From contig NZ_JAHNZO010000008.1 of assembly GCF_018998565.1 (NCBI RefSeq), positions 186,001 to 250,000 of the forward strand: DNA of 64,000 nucleotides. The letters are read 5' to 3'. The notes beneath the pieces were generated by a model. That model had not been told where the DNA came from. It did no database searches and was given only the letters and a program-made list of their open reading frames with translations. Shown one piece after another: positions 9,114-17,741 of this stretch (positions within the stretch are counted from its first letter, which is position 1; each line of letters begins with the position of its first letter). The DNA comes from Paenibacillus oleatilyticus. GTDB taxonomy: Bacteria; Bacillota; Bacilli; Paenibacillales; NBRC-103111. The position numbers were made by a program, and so were the translations under genes.

Positions 9114-10454
9114 ATGTTCAAGAAGATTCTAATCGCCAACCGGGGGGAAATTGCTTCCCGGGTGATCCGTACTTGCAAATCGCTGGGCATTGCCACCGTC
9201 TGCATCTACTCGGAAGCGGACAAGGAGGCCCCTCATGTCAAGATGGCGGATGAGGTCTACGGGGTGGGGGGGCCAAAAGTAGCGGAAAGCTACTTGAATA
9301 TCGACAAAATTTTGGAAATTGCACATCTTTCCAAGTCGGACGCGATTCACCCCGGCTATGGCCTTCTTTCGGAAAATGCCGAATTTGCCCGCCGCTGCGA
9401 GGAAGCCGGTATCATATTCATCGGTCCGTCGGCGGAGGTCATCTCCCGCATGGGCAGTAAAATCGAAGCGCGGAATATCATGGAAAAGGCGGGGGTGCCT
9501 GTCGTCCCCGGCATCTCTTATCCGTTAGCGGATGCGGAAGAAGCGGCGCGGGCAGCCGATCGTATCGGCTACCCGGTCATGCTCAAGGCTTCGGCCGGCG
9601 GCGGCGGGATCGGCATGCAGATCGTTCACAGCGAAGCGGAAATTCACAAAGCGTTCGAAGGGAACCGGAAACGCGCCTCCGATTTCTTCGGAGACGGGGC
9701 CATGTATATCGAGAAGGTTGTGGAAAATCCCCGGCACATCGAAATTCAGATTTTGGCCGATTCCTATGGGAATACCGTTTACTTATGGGAACGGGAATGC
9801 TCCATTCAACGCCGCCATCAAAAAGTAGTGGAGGAGGCCCCTTCTACCTATCTGGATGAATTCACTCGCGGCAAAATGGGAGAATCGGCGGTAAGGGCGG
9901 CTAAATCTATCGGATACCGGAATGCGGGAACCATCGAGTTTTTGGTTGACGGGAACAAAAATTTCTATTTCCTTGAAATGAATACTCGTCTACAGGTCGA
10001 GCATACGATTACAGAAGAGATTACCGGCTTGGACTTGGTTGCGGAGCAGCTGCGAATTGCGGCCGGGCATTCCTTGAATTTTGGTCAATCCGATGTGAAA
10101 CGCGACGGTCATGCGATTGAAGTGCGGATTTATGCGGAAGATCCGAAGACGTTCTTCCCGTCCCCGGGAACGATTACGACGTTTGCCATACCCGAAGGAC
10201 CGGGAATCCGCCATGAGCTCGCTGTACAGGAGGGCTCCGTGGTTACGCCTTTCTATGATCCGATGATTGCCAAGCTCGTGGTGCGAGGCAGGGATCGCGA
10301 CGAGGCGATGGACCGGCTTCAAGCGGCGTTAGCCCATTATCACGTTCAGGGAATCAAAACAAACATCCCGATGCTGCAGGAAGTGATCGCGCATCCCGCA
10401 TTCCGTTCAGGCGATACGACAACGGGTTTCGTCGCCAAGTATTTACGATCGTAA
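9114..10454 (+). CDS. Biotin carboxylase subunit of an acyl-CoA carboxylase (methylcrotonyl-CoA type)
   Basis: This 446-residue ATP-grasp enzyme carboxylates biotin with bicarbonate and ATP. The N-terminal ILIANRGEIASRVIRT, the glycine-rich loop KASAGGGGIGMQ and the active-site region FLEMNTRLQVEHTITE are all intact. I start it at the ATG at 9114 because AAGGGG (9099-9104) precedes it at good spacing. The longer open frame from 8937 overlaps the dehydrogenase and does not resemble the family. Followed by a separate 70-residue biotin carrier, it matches the yngH/yngHB arrangement of Bacillus, so methylcrotonyl-CoA carboxylase is the likely complex. Confidence 0.92.
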   Translation: MFKKILIANRGEIASRVIRTCKSLGIATVCIYSEADKEAPHVKMADEVYGVGGPKVAESYLNIDKILEIAHLSKSDAIHPGYGLLSENAEFARRCEEAGIIFIGPSAEVISRMGSKIEARNIMEKAGVPVVPGISYPLADAEEAARAADRIGYPVMLKASAGGGGIGMQIVHSEAEIHKAFEGNRKRASDFFGDGAMYIEKVVENPRHIEIQILADSYGNTVYLWERECSIQRRHQKVVEEAPSTYLDEFTRGKMGESAVRAAKSIGYRNAGTIEFLVDGNKNFYFLEMNTRLQVEHTITEEITGLDLVAEQLRIAAGHSLNFGQSDVKRDGHAIEVRIYAEDPKTFFPSPGTITTFAIPEGPGIRHELAVQEGSVVTPFYDPMIAKLVVRGRDRDEAMDRLQAALAHYHVQGIKTNIPMLQEVIAHPAFRSGDTTTGFVAKYLRS

Positions 10455-10471
10455 AACAGGAGGTGATTTAG

Positions 10472-10684
10472 ATGAGCAAAATCGTGGCATTTATGGCGGG
10501 AAATGTGTATAAAGTTTTGGTCAAGCCCGGGGATCAAGTCGAAGCGGGACAAGATGTGGCCATTTTGGAATCGATGAAAATGGAGATCCCGGTCACGATC
10601 AGTTCCGGCGGGACGGTAAAAGAAGTAAAAGTGAGCGAAGGCGACTTTGTTGATGAAGGGGATCTACTGCTCGAGCTGGATTAA
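10472..10684 (+). CDS. Biotin carboxyl carrier protein (small, stand-alone)
   Basis: This 70-residue biotinyl domain carries the biotin acceptor lysine in ESMKMEIPV, with the flanking beta-hammerhead segments complete (VKPGDQVEAGQDV, VSEGDFVDEGDLLLELD). It shuttles carboxybiotin between the biotin carboxylase (9114-10454) and the carboxyltransferase (12462-14000). An AGGAGGTGA site (10459-10467) precedes the ATG. The stand-alone size equals the YngHB-type carrier rather than the longer AccB of fatty acid synthesis. Confidence 0.92.
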   Translation: MSKIVAFMAGNVYKVLVKPGDQVEAGQDVAILESMKMEIPVTISSGGTVKEVKVSEGDFVDEGDLLLELD

Positions 10685-10707
10685 AACGTATGCTGGGGGT
10701 CGGGGAG

Positions 10708-11610
10708 ATGAACTGGCCGGCGAGTGTAACGATCAAAGAGGTTGGTCCGAGGGATGGATTGCAGAATGAGAAAGTCTTTGTTTCGACAGAGGATAAAATA
10801 GCATGGATCAACCAATTGTCCGGCACCGGAATGAAGTCTATTGAAATCACTTCGTTTGTGAATCCGAAGTGGATTCCGGCGCTGGCAGATGCGTCTGAAG
10901 TTGCGAAAGGAATCGAGCGGGTGCCTGGTATCGTTTATTCGGCTCTCGTTCCGAATCGTCAAGGCCTGGAGCGGGCGTTGGAAGCCGATGTGGATGAAGC
11001 GGCCGTCTTTATGTCCGCCAGCGAAACCCATAATCTAAGGAACATCAACAAGTCGATTGACGCTACTTTTCCGATCTTAAGAGAAGTGGTGCAAGAAGCT
11101 CTTTCCGCAGGAAAGTCAGTCCGCGGTTACGTGTCAACCGTTTTCGGTTGTCCCTACGAAGGGCCTGTTTTCATCGACGAGGTGATCCGGGTATCGGAAA
11201 CGTTGTTCGACATGGGAATTGGCGAGTTATCGCTCGGGGATACGATCGGCATTGCCAATCCCAAGCAGGTACAAGGGGTATTGGATGTTCTTTTAAAGCG
11301 TTTTGATACCGGGAAACTGGCCCTGCACTTTCACGATACGCGCGGGACGGCGCTGGCTAATATTCTGGTGTCCTTGGACATGGGGATCACGACGTTTGAT
11401 GCTTCCGTCGGCGGGTTAGGCGGATGCCCGTATGCGCCCGGGGCGTCGGGCAATGTGGCTTCGGAAGATTTGCTTTACATGCTGGATACGATGGGGATTC
11501 AAACGGGGGTCCATCCGGAAAAGCTGCTCGCTGCGGCCCGTTTTATACAGGAAAAGATCGGAAGAGCTTTACCAAGCCGTAATCTTCAGGTCGGCAGCTC
11601 GGACGGTTAA
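10708..11610 (+). CDS. Hydroxymethylglutaryl-CoA lyase
   Basis: This 300-residue TIM-barrel enzyme cleaves 3-hydroxy-3-methylglutaryl-CoA into acetyl-CoA and acetoacetate, the last step of leucine breakdown. It carries the family motifs: EVGPRDGLQNE at the N terminus, LHFHDTRGTALAN (metal-binding His pair) and the glycine-rich GGLGGCPYAPGASGN loop with its catalytic Cys. The ATG at 10708 is preferred over the one at 10690, because the GGGGG tract just upstream then has proper spacing. It lies between the biotin carrier and the hydratase, as in the yng operon. Confidence 0.92.
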   Translation: MNWPASVTIKEVGPRDGLQNEKVFVSTEDKIAWINQLSGTGMKSIEITSFVNPKWIPALADASEVAKGIERVPGIVYSALVPNRQGLERALEADVDEAAVFMSASETHNLRNINKSIDATFPILREVVQEALSAGKSVRGYVSTVFGCPYEGPVFIDEVIRVSETLFDMGIGELSLGDTIGIANPKQVQGVLDVLLKRFDTGKLALHFHDTRGTALANILVSLDMGITTFDASVGGLGGCPYAPGASGNVASEDLLYMLDTMGIQTGVHPEKLLAAARFIQEKIGRALPSRNLQVGSSDG

Positions 11611-11647
11611 GCGGGCGCAGGATTCGGTTCAGGGAAGGAGGGGGATC

Positions 11648-12430
11648 GTGGAAAAAACTGTATTGTCCACCAGCATCGGAAACGGAATTGTGCTCATCAC
11701 TTTAAACCGGCCGGAAGCCGCCAATGCGCTATCGATCAAGATGCTGGAAGAGTTGCGGGATGCGGCAGCAGCATGTAAATTTGACCGGCCCGTTCGCTGT
11801 ATCGTGGTCACCGGGGCTGGAGAGAAGGCCTTTTGCGCAGGTGCGGATTTAAAAGAGCGCGCAGGCATGGACATGAACCAGGTGCGCAGGACGGTTGCTT
11901 TGATTCGCGAGACCATCAATGAGCTGGAAGCTTTGCCGCAGCCGGTTATTGCCGCCGTGAACGGAGCCGCTTTTGGCGGGGGAGCGGAATTGGCGTTGGC
12001 CTGCGATATTCGGATCGCCTCCGAGACGGCAACCTTCGCCCTAACGGAGACGTCACTTGGGATTATTCCCGGCGCAGGCGGAACGCAGCGGCTGCCGAGG
12101 CTGATCGGGAAGGGGCGCGCCAAAGAGCTCATTTTCACCGCAAGAAAAATCGATGCCGAAGAGGCAAGGGGCATGGGGTTGGTAGAGTATGTAGCACCGC
12201 CTGAAGCTCTTATCGATAAAGCGCTGGAAATCGCGGGCCGCATTGCTCGAAATGCTCCTGTCGCTGTAGCGCAGGCCAAGTTCGCTATTGATAAGGGGTT
12301 TGATGCGGATCTGGGCACCGGGCTTGCGATTGAGCACAATGCCTATGAAGTCACGATTCCGACAAAGGATCGCCTGGAAGGACTGGAGGCGTTCAAAAAT
12401 AAGCGTCCCCCCATATTTAAGGGCGAGTAA
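11648..12430 (+). CDS. Enoyl-CoA hydratase (probable methylglutaconyl-CoA hydratase)
   Basis: This 260-residue crotonase-fold enzyme likely hydrates 3-methylglutaconyl-CoA to HMG-CoA. Oxyanion-hole segments are present: AFCAGADLKER and AFGGGAELALACDIR. The catalytic Glu region ETSLGIIPGAGGTQRLPRL is also present. The GTG at 11648 is the likely start, since AAGGAGGGGG lies just upstream. The longer frame from 11432 overlaps the lyase gene. Context (yngF position) gives the substrate; the sequence alone says only enoyl-CoA hydratase. Confidence 0.9.
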   Translation: MEKTVLSTSIGNGIVLITLNRPEAANALSIKMLEELRDAAAACKFDRPVRCIVVTGAGEKAFCAGADLKERAGMDMNQVRRTVALIRETINELEALPQPVIAAVNGAAFGGGAELALACDIRIASETATFALTETSLGIIPGAGGTQRLPRLIGKGRAKELIFTARKIDAEEARGMGLVEYVAPPEALIDKALEIAGRIARNAPVAVAQAKFAIDKGFDADLGTGLAIEHNAYEVTIPTKDRLEGLEAFKNKRPPIFKGE

Positions 12431-12461
12431 CAAGCATTTTGGAGATAAGGAGGAATAGGGG

Positions 12462-14000
12462 ATGTCCATGGACATAAAGCCGGAGGAACTGCAGGAGCGT
12501 ATTTCACGGGTCCTCCAAGGGGGGGCGCAGGCTTATCATCAAAAGAATGCGGCGCAAGGAAAACGGTTTGTCCGCGACCGTTTGAAGCTATTGTTTGATC
12601 CGGGCTTCGAGCTGGAGGATGCGTTATTTGCCAACTGCGCGGCAGAGGACCTTCCGGCCGATGGTGTAGTTACGGCGATCGGCAGGATTAACGGGAAAAT
12701 CGTGTGTGCGATGGCCAATGATTCCACTGTCAAAGCCGGTTCTTGGGGATCGCGTACGGTAGAGAAGATCATTCGAATCCAAGAGACGGCCGACAAAATG
12801 AGAGTGCCGTTGATTTACCTTGTGGATTCCGCAGGTGCCCGCATTACGGACCAGGTCGAGATGTTTCCCGGACGGCGCGGGGCCGGCCGTATTTTTTACA
12901 ATCAGGTTAAATTATCGGGTAAAATTCCTCAAATCTGCCTGCTCTTCGGTCCTTCGGCTGCAGGCGGGGCTTACATTCCGGCATTTTGCGATATCGTGAT
13001 TATGGTGGACGGCAATGCATCCATGTATCTCGGTTCCCCGCGAATGGCGGAGATGGTTATCGGAGAAAAGGTTACGCTAGAAGAAATGGGTGGCGCGCGC
13101 ATGCATTGCTCGGTATCCGGCTGCGGGGATGTGCTGGCCCAAAACGAAGAAGAAGCCATTGCCATGGCACGGCAATATCTGTCCTACTTTCCCGCCAATT
13201 TTTCCGAAAAACCGCCGGTTATGGAAGCAAAGGCACCGCAATCCTTTGAGAAATCGTTAGAAGAGCTCATCCCGTCCAATCAGAATGCCCCGTTTAATAT
13301 GCATGACTTGATTGACCGGATTATTGACGAGGGGTCATTCTTTGAGATCAAGAAGCTGTTTGCCGGCGAGCTGATTACAGGATTAGCCCGTATGAACGGA
13401 AAACCGGTCGGGATTGTTGCCAATCAGCCACGAATTAAAGGGGGCGTGCTGTTTCACGATTCGGCGGATAAGGCGGCCCGATTCATTACCCTTTGCGACG
13501 CGTTTCATATCCCGCTTCTGTTTCTCGCCGACGTCCCCGGTTTTATGATCGGCACGAAGGTCGAGCGGGCAGGAATTATCCGCCATGGCGCGAAAATGAT
13601 TTCCGCCATGTCCGAAGCGAGCGTCCCTAAAATCTCGGTGATCGTCCGTAAAGCCTACGGGGCGGGCCTCTATGCGATGGCCGGTCCTGCGTTTGAACCG
13701 GATTGCTGTCTCGCCTTGCCTACGGCGCAAATTGCGGTGATGGGACCGGAAGCTGCGGTCAACGCTGTCTATGCCAATAAAATTGCCCAACTGCCGGAAA
13801 ACGAACGGGCCTCCTTTATCGAACAAAAGCGGGAGGAATATAAGAAGGATATCGATATTTACCGGCTGGCCTCCGAAATGATCATTGACGGGATTATTCC
13901 GGCCAATTCGCTACGCGACGAGTTAGTGAACCGATTCGAGGCTTATTCGTCCAAGGTTGTCGTCTTCTCCGAGCGAAAGCACCCGGTATATCCGGTTTAA
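12462..14000 (+). CDS. Acyl-CoA carboxylase carboxyltransferase subunit (methylcrotonyl-CoA type)
   Basis: This 512-residue carboxyltransferase transfers CO2 from carboxybiotin to an acyl-CoA. Both crotonase-like halves are present: LLFGPSAAGGAYIPAFCD in the first, and VPGFMIGTKVERAGIIRHGA with KAYGAGLYAMAGPAF in the second. With the biotin carboxylase and carrier it should form 3-methylcrotonyl-CoA carboxylase, and propionyl-CoA use cannot be excluded. It follows the hydratase by 31 bp with an AAGGAGG site and is the last gene of the operon; a terminator lies at 14017-14056. Confidence 0.92.
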   Translation: MSMDIKPEELQERISRVLQGGAQAYHQKNAAQGKRFVRDRLKLLFDPGFELEDALFANCAAEDLPADGVVTAIGRINGKIVCAMANDSTVKAGSWGSRTVEKIIRIQETADKMRVPLIYLVDSAGARITDQVEMFPGRRGAGRIFYNQVKLSGKIPQICLLFGPSAAGGAYIPAFCDIVIMVDGNASMYLGSPRMAEMVIGEKVTLEEMGGARMHCSVSGCGDVLAQNEEEAIAMARQYLSYFPANFSEKPPVMEAKAPQSFEKSLEELIPSNQNAPFNMHDLIDRIIDEGSFFEIKKLFAGELITGLARMNGKPVGIVANQPRIKGGVLFHDSADKAARFITLCDAFHIPLLFLADVPGFMIGTKVERAGIIRHGAKMISAMSEASVPKISVIVRKAYGAGLYAMAGPAFEPDCCLALPTAQIAVMGPEAAVNAVYANKIAQLPENERASFIEQKREEYKKDIDIYRLASEMIIDGIIPANSLRDELVNRFEAYSSKVVVFSERKHPVYPV

Positions 14001-14016
14001 TTCGCTGGCCTTTTTG

Positions 14017-14056
14017 AACAGCACCATGCGTTTAGCGACGCACCGGTGCTGTTTTT
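14017..14056 (+). terminator. Terminator of the leucine catabolism operon
   Basis: AACAGCACC pairs with GGTGCTGTT around an inner partly paired segment, followed by a run of T residues. Confidence 0.85.
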
Positions 14057-14145
14057 TGCGCGAACAGCATATCATAGTCTTGAACCGGAGGAGGAATGGT
14101 TTGGAGACGCTTTGCCTATAGGGGAAGGAGGCAGATCCGGATCAG

Positions 14146-15039
14146 ATGGATATTAGACAGCTTCAATATTTTGCAGAGGTGGCCAAGCATAAAAATTTTA
14201 CAAAAGCTTCACAGGTCCTGTTTGTTTCTCAGCCATCCATCAGTAAGATGATCAAGAGCCTGGAAGACGAGTTGGGCGTTACTTTGCTTGACCGTTCCGA
14301 GAGGGAGGTTGTACTCACGGATACGGGAAAGCTGGTTAACGAGAAAGCTTTGAACATTTTGCAATTGCTGGAGGAGCTATCTTTTTCGGTTAATGAGCTG
14401 GTACATGTACAAAGAGGAAACGTGAAAATGGGAATCATGCCTACAATCGGCGCACTGCTTTTCCCGAAAATCATTGCCGAATTCAAGAAGAGATATCCCG
14501 GGATTGAGATTCAAATGGTAGAATACAGCGCGAAACAGGTAGAGACGCAGATGGAGCAAGGAAATATCGATTTTGGAGTCACGGTGCTGCCGGTGAACAC
14601 TCGACGGTATGGAACGGTTTCCTTGTTAACTGAAGAACTGGTGGTCATTGTAAGCCGTCAGCACTGGCTTGCCGGAAGAGCATCCGTCGGTTTAGCCGAA
14701 TTAAAGAATGAGCCGTTTATTCTGTTCACCAAGGAATTCGCCCTTCATGACGTGGTTTGGCAGGCATGCCTGCAGGCCGGGTTCGAACCCGAGGTGGCCC
14801 ATATGACCTCTCTGTGGGATTTCTGCTGCGAGATGGTGGCGTCTCAATTAGGAATTTCATTGATCCCCCGATCGATGGCCAGCCGTTTGCATCATCTTGC
14901 CGTTCATCCCGTTTCGATTTCCCATCCGCAGATTGCGTGGGAGTTGGCGCTTATTTATCCTCGGGATAAATACCTTTCTTATGCATCCCGGGAGTTTATT
15001 GCCTATATCCAGGCCAATCCGCCGAATCAACCGGGATGA
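14146..15039 (+). CDS. LysR family transcriptional regulator
   Basis: This is a 297-residue LysR-type regulator. The winged HTH is at residues 1-62 (MDIRQLQYFAEVAKHKNFTK, then QVLFVSQPSISKMIKSLE), and a periplasmic-binding-protein-like effector domain lies at about 90-290. The ATG at 14146 has AAGGAGG 13 bases upstream. It lies behind the leucine operon on the same strand but after a terminator. It may control that operon or another locus; no operator pair is obvious. Confidence 0.9.
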   Translation: MDIRQLQYFAEVAKHKNFTKASQVLFVSQPSISKMIKSLEDELGVTLLDRSEREVVLTDTGKLVNEKALNILQLLEELSFSVNELVHVQRGNVKMGIMPTIGALLFPKIIAEFKKRYPGIEIQMVEYSAKQVETQMEQGNIDFGVTVLPVNTRRYGTVSLLTEELVVIVSRQHWLAGRASVGLAELKNEPFILFTKEFALHDVVWQACLQAGFEPEVAHMTSLWDFCCEMVASQLGISLIPRSMASRLHHLAVHPVSISHPQIAWELALIYPRDKYLSYASREFIAYIQANPPNQPG

Positions 15040-15073
15040 TGAACAGCGGCTGTATGCGCTTCATGATCTAATG

Positions 15074-15100
15074 TGAATGAATAAAAATAAAATTCATTCA
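15074..15100. promoter_or_regulatory. Operator-like palindrome, copy 1
   Basis: TGAATGAAT and ATTCATTCA flank a nine-base A/T spacer. The same arms recur at 15400-15427, and the two copies bracket a TetR gene relic, so these are probably its former operators. Confidence 0.5.
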
Positions 15101-15407
15101 GAAGAGGTAAAGGATTCAAAGACACGAATATCTCAGACATTGCAAAAATGGCGGGAATAGCGGTAGGTACTTTTTATAATTACTATTCTTCGAAAGAGAA
15201 ATTGTTCTTTGAAATCTATATGATTATTTAAAAAGTGGAAAGCTGAGGGGGCAATCCGAGAGGATATTGATGAGGGGCTTTTGTCTGCCTTTTTTGACTC
15301 GCTAGCTTATATACGATTCGCACAAGGAAGAAATAGGGGTACAACATTTTCCCCAGTTGATCCAGTATATGGCGGACTCATTCTTTTTTTTGCTCCAACA
15401 TGAATGA
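15093..15407 (+). pseudogene. TetR family regulator relic
   Basis: The first part translates as a TetR DNA-binding domain (GFKDTNISDIAKMAGIAVGT, then FYNYYSSKEKLFF), stopping at 15231. A shifted frame continues with the end of a TetR ligand domain (WKAEGAIREDIDEGLL, FFDSLAY). A further shift at about 15310 gives HKEEIGVQHFPQLIQYMAD and ends at 15407. The middle of the protein is missing and there are at least two frame changes, so this is a decayed gene. Its likely operators lie immediately before and after it. Confidence 0.7.
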
Positions 15408-15427
15408 ATTTTATAATATTCATTCAT
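15400..15427. promoter_or_regulatory. Operator-like palindrome, copy 2
   Basis: Two perfect 10-bp arms (ATGAATGAAT / ATTCATTCAT) lie around an eight-base A/T spacer. It has the same arms as 15074-15100 and sits between the TetR relic and the DHFR-like relic, which it may once have controlled. Confidence 0.5.
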
Positions 15428-15449
15428 ATCGACCTTGCAAGAGGTTTCA

Positions 15450-15608
15450 TGGAATAATTCCCGGTTGATTAGGAGAAATCTCTCTGAAGAAATTTCCAAG
15501 TTAAAACAACTGCCCGGTAAGGATACTTTAGTTACCGGCAGTTGCCAATTAGTAAACACATGGGGAAAATGGTGTAACCCAAAACTAAAAGCGGAAGGTG
15601 AAACTTGA
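15450..15608 (+). pseudogene. Dihydrofolate reductase-like (RibD C-terminal family) fragment
   Basis: An open stretch without a start codon reads WNNSRLIRRN, then EEISKLKQLPGKDTLVTGS and CQLVNTW before an unrelated tail and a stop. This matches the central segment of the small DHFR-like reductases (YyaP type), where WNNS and GKDI..GSG..LVNTL are typical. The N-terminal NADPH-binding part and the C terminus are lost. It lies 22 bp after an operator-like palindrome next to a TetR relic, a common regulator/reductase pairing. Confidence 0.6.
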
Positions 15609-16006
15609 TGTTTAGCTACAGGCCGGCAACGTCCCAAAATTTTATCGAGATTTCTAAATTTTCGCAGGATGCCAGGAAGTTTAAGCCGACTGTAATCTAT
15701 GCTTAACGATAAAGTTGCCGGATAAATTTTAGTGTTGTTCTACAAGAAGATTGAATCCAATATAGTAACCAGGCAACAGACAAAGATTACATAATAATTG
15801 TTCAGTAACGTAAAACTCCGAACTTTGTGCCGAATGACAACTCAGTCATATCGGCACTTGTTTGATTTCAAGATCGTATTTTTGAGTTACAGCGGGTAAC
15901 TTAAAAATACGATCTTTTACGTTTTATAACATGTAATTGCAAACTTTTCCGGGTAGTCGTACAATTGGAATATATTGAGAAAACCAAAGGGAACGGAGTG
16001 TAGATT
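15609..16006. other. Non-coding stretch with two hairpins
   Basis: I recognise no gene here. An imperfect hairpin lies at 15827-15857 (GTGCCGA.. / ..TCGGCAC), and a longer one with 21-bp arms and one mismatch lies at 15870-15916, whose right arm runs into TTTTA. Both look like terminators left from lost genes. A 13-bp sequence shared with the palindrome at 4374-4399 occurs at 15787-15799. Confidence 0.5.
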
Positions 16007-16105
16007 ATGGACAATAAGTACACCCCTATAATTAAGTTCAAGCAAACGCGGTATGGTAGTAACCATTGGATAAAGTCACAAAGGGGTCTGTCTAAACTCA
16101 ATTGA
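16007..16105 (+). CDS. Small ORF of 32 codons, uncertain
   Basis: This ATG-started reading frame lies ten bases after GGAG. It encodes a basic 32-residue peptide (MDNKYTPIIKFKQTRYGSN...) with no recognised family. A terminator-like hairpin lies downstream at 16162-16206. It could be a short peptide or the beginning of a decayed gene. Confidence 0.25.
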   Translation: MDNKYTPIIKFKQTRYGSNHWIKSQRGLSKLN

Positions 16106-16161
16106 AATAGATCAGTGGATATAGGGGGTAACATTAGCTGGTTTTATTTTGTGGTAATGAT

Positions 16162-16206
16162 AAAGGCCTCACGTCATCACCGATTGGTGTGATTCATGAG
16201 GCCTTT
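16162..16206 (+). terminator. Strong hairpin terminator
   Basis: AAAGGCCTCA pairs with TGAGGCCTTT, with an additional inner stem (TCATCACC / GGTGTGA). Confidence 0.7.
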
Positions 16207-16321
16207 GTCAATCGACAATCACATCCGCAAATCGAAAAGTTTGATCAATAAAGGAAATTTAAATACCATTTATGGGAATGGAAAACAGTTTTGTTAGTGA
16301 TAATAATTCGAGGATACTGGA

Positions 16322-17674
16322 ATGGGATACTTCCAGAATACCAACGAAAATAGAGGAGTGGTTTTGTTGAATAGGGATGGACGTAAAATGCTGGATGTTC
16401 TTGTAGAGGTACGTTCAAATCAGAAGAGCTTGGAAGAACTCATGTCCATGTCTACTTCTGAAGTAAATCAGTCGATTATCCAGTTTCAAGCATTCCAGGT
16501 GGATAAGGAATTCAAACCAATCGAGATGCGAAACGGTGAATCACAGCGTCATAATTCTGGAGAAAGCTTCCATGCCAATGAATCTGATCATTCCAATACG
16601 TTAATGATTCGGGGACAAATACCTGAGGACCAACTAGAAGAGCTGAGACAGCAAGCAAATGTAGTGAACGTATTCGATAATCCCAAAGGGGTCATTGCTC
16701 CAATGGCTGATCCCGTTGATTGCAATTCTAGACAGGCTAAAGGCACTCTGAAGGACGTAGTCAAATATCTCGGCGTGGATCATATTTGGAATCAAGGCTT
16801 TAAAGGTGAAGATATCGTTATCGGAATCGTAGACGACGGGATTACCGCACAAGGGCGTGCAGCAGGAAGCAGGAACCTTCTTCCAAACGTAATCGGAGGA
16901 TCCCGTGAGGATTGGGGACAGATTACAATCACGGAACATGGAAATATGACGTCCACCGATGCGCTTGGCATAGCCCCTAACGCCAAATTATTAGACCTGC
17001 GAATCTTTGAAAGAACCGGTATAGAGGAGTCAAGGGTGGACCCCATTGTTGCTGCATATGAGTGGGCTATCCAACATTATCAAAGAACGGGAACCCCTCA
17101 AGTACTCTCCAACTCATGGGGGTACATAAGACCTGTAGATGGGGTAACGAATAATCCTAATCATCCGGCAAATCGCAAGATTCTTGAAGCCATTCAGGCG
17201 GGGATCCTTGTATTGTTCTCTGCAGGGAATTGTGGAGACCCTTGTTTCAATCCAGATCCAGAACGTTGCGGTACACACGGACCCGGTCAAAGTATTCATG
17301 GCATGAATGGACATCCGCTAGTCATGACAGTCGGAGCGGCTAATATCCACGAAGTTCGTGCGGGTTATTCCGCGCAAGGTCCAGCCAATTTTGATGCTCG
17401 TAAACCTGATTTTTGTGCTCCGACACACTTTAAAGGTTATTTCGAAAGCGATACGGGAACATCCGCAGCTTGTCCTATAGCTGCAGGAGTGGTCGCATTA
17501 ATGAAGCAGCTAAATCCTGCTCTTACGCAAACAGAAGTTAAACATGCGCTTATGGAAACGGCAAAGAATATGGAGGAGGACGGCTGGGATGCCGATACCG
17601 GTGCTGGGATGATTCAAGCACTTGAGGCATTTACAAAAGTAAAAGAAAGCCACAGGGAAGCAGTAACCATCTAA
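16322..17674 (+). CDS. Subtilisin-like serine protease (S8) without signal peptide
   Basis: This protein of about 450 residues has a complete S8 catalytic set: Asp171 (IGIVDDGI), His206 (ITEHGNMTS), oxyanion Asn303 (FSAGNCG) and Ser381 (DTGTSAACPIAAG). The first 125 residues resemble a short inhibitor-like prodomain (LMIRGQIPEDQLEELR..VVNVF). There is no hydrophobic export signal, so it should act in the cytoplasm or leave by another route. An alternative TTG start at 16367 has a better ribosome binding site (GAGGAG at 16354-16359). It is followed after 67 bp by an equally leaderless S41 peptidase, suggesting a two-protease unit. Confidence 0.85.
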   Translation: MGYFQNTNENRGVVLLNRDGRKMLDVLVEVRSNQKSLEELMSMSTSEVNQSIIQFQAFQVDKEFKPIEMRNGESQRHNSGESFHANESDHSNTLMIRGQIPEDQLEELRQQANVVNVFDNPKGVIAPMADPVDCNSRQAKGTLKDVVKYLGVDHIWNQGFKGEDIVIGIVDDGITAQGRAAGSRNLLPNVIGGSREDWGQITITEHGNMTSTDALGIAPNAKLLDLRIFERTGIEESRVDPIVAAYEWAIQHYQRTGTPQVLSNSWGYIRPVDGVTNNPNHPANRKILEAIQAGILVLFSAGNCGDPCFNPDPERCGTHGPGQSIHGMNGHPLVMTVGAANIHEVRAGYSAQGPANFDARKPDFCAPTHFKGYFESDTGTSAACPIAAGVVALMKQLNPALTQTEVKHALMETAKNMEEDGWDADTGAGMIQALEAFTKVKESHREAVTI

Positions 17675-17741
17675 TCAGTTTTCAACCAGTTAACGCTTGA
17701 TGGTCATTACCGCCCCGCCTAATACGAAGGAGGAATCCATA

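Noticed and set aside
15302..15637. Minus-strand 111-codon ORF
   Set aside because: It is the antisense of the TetR and DHFR-like relics.
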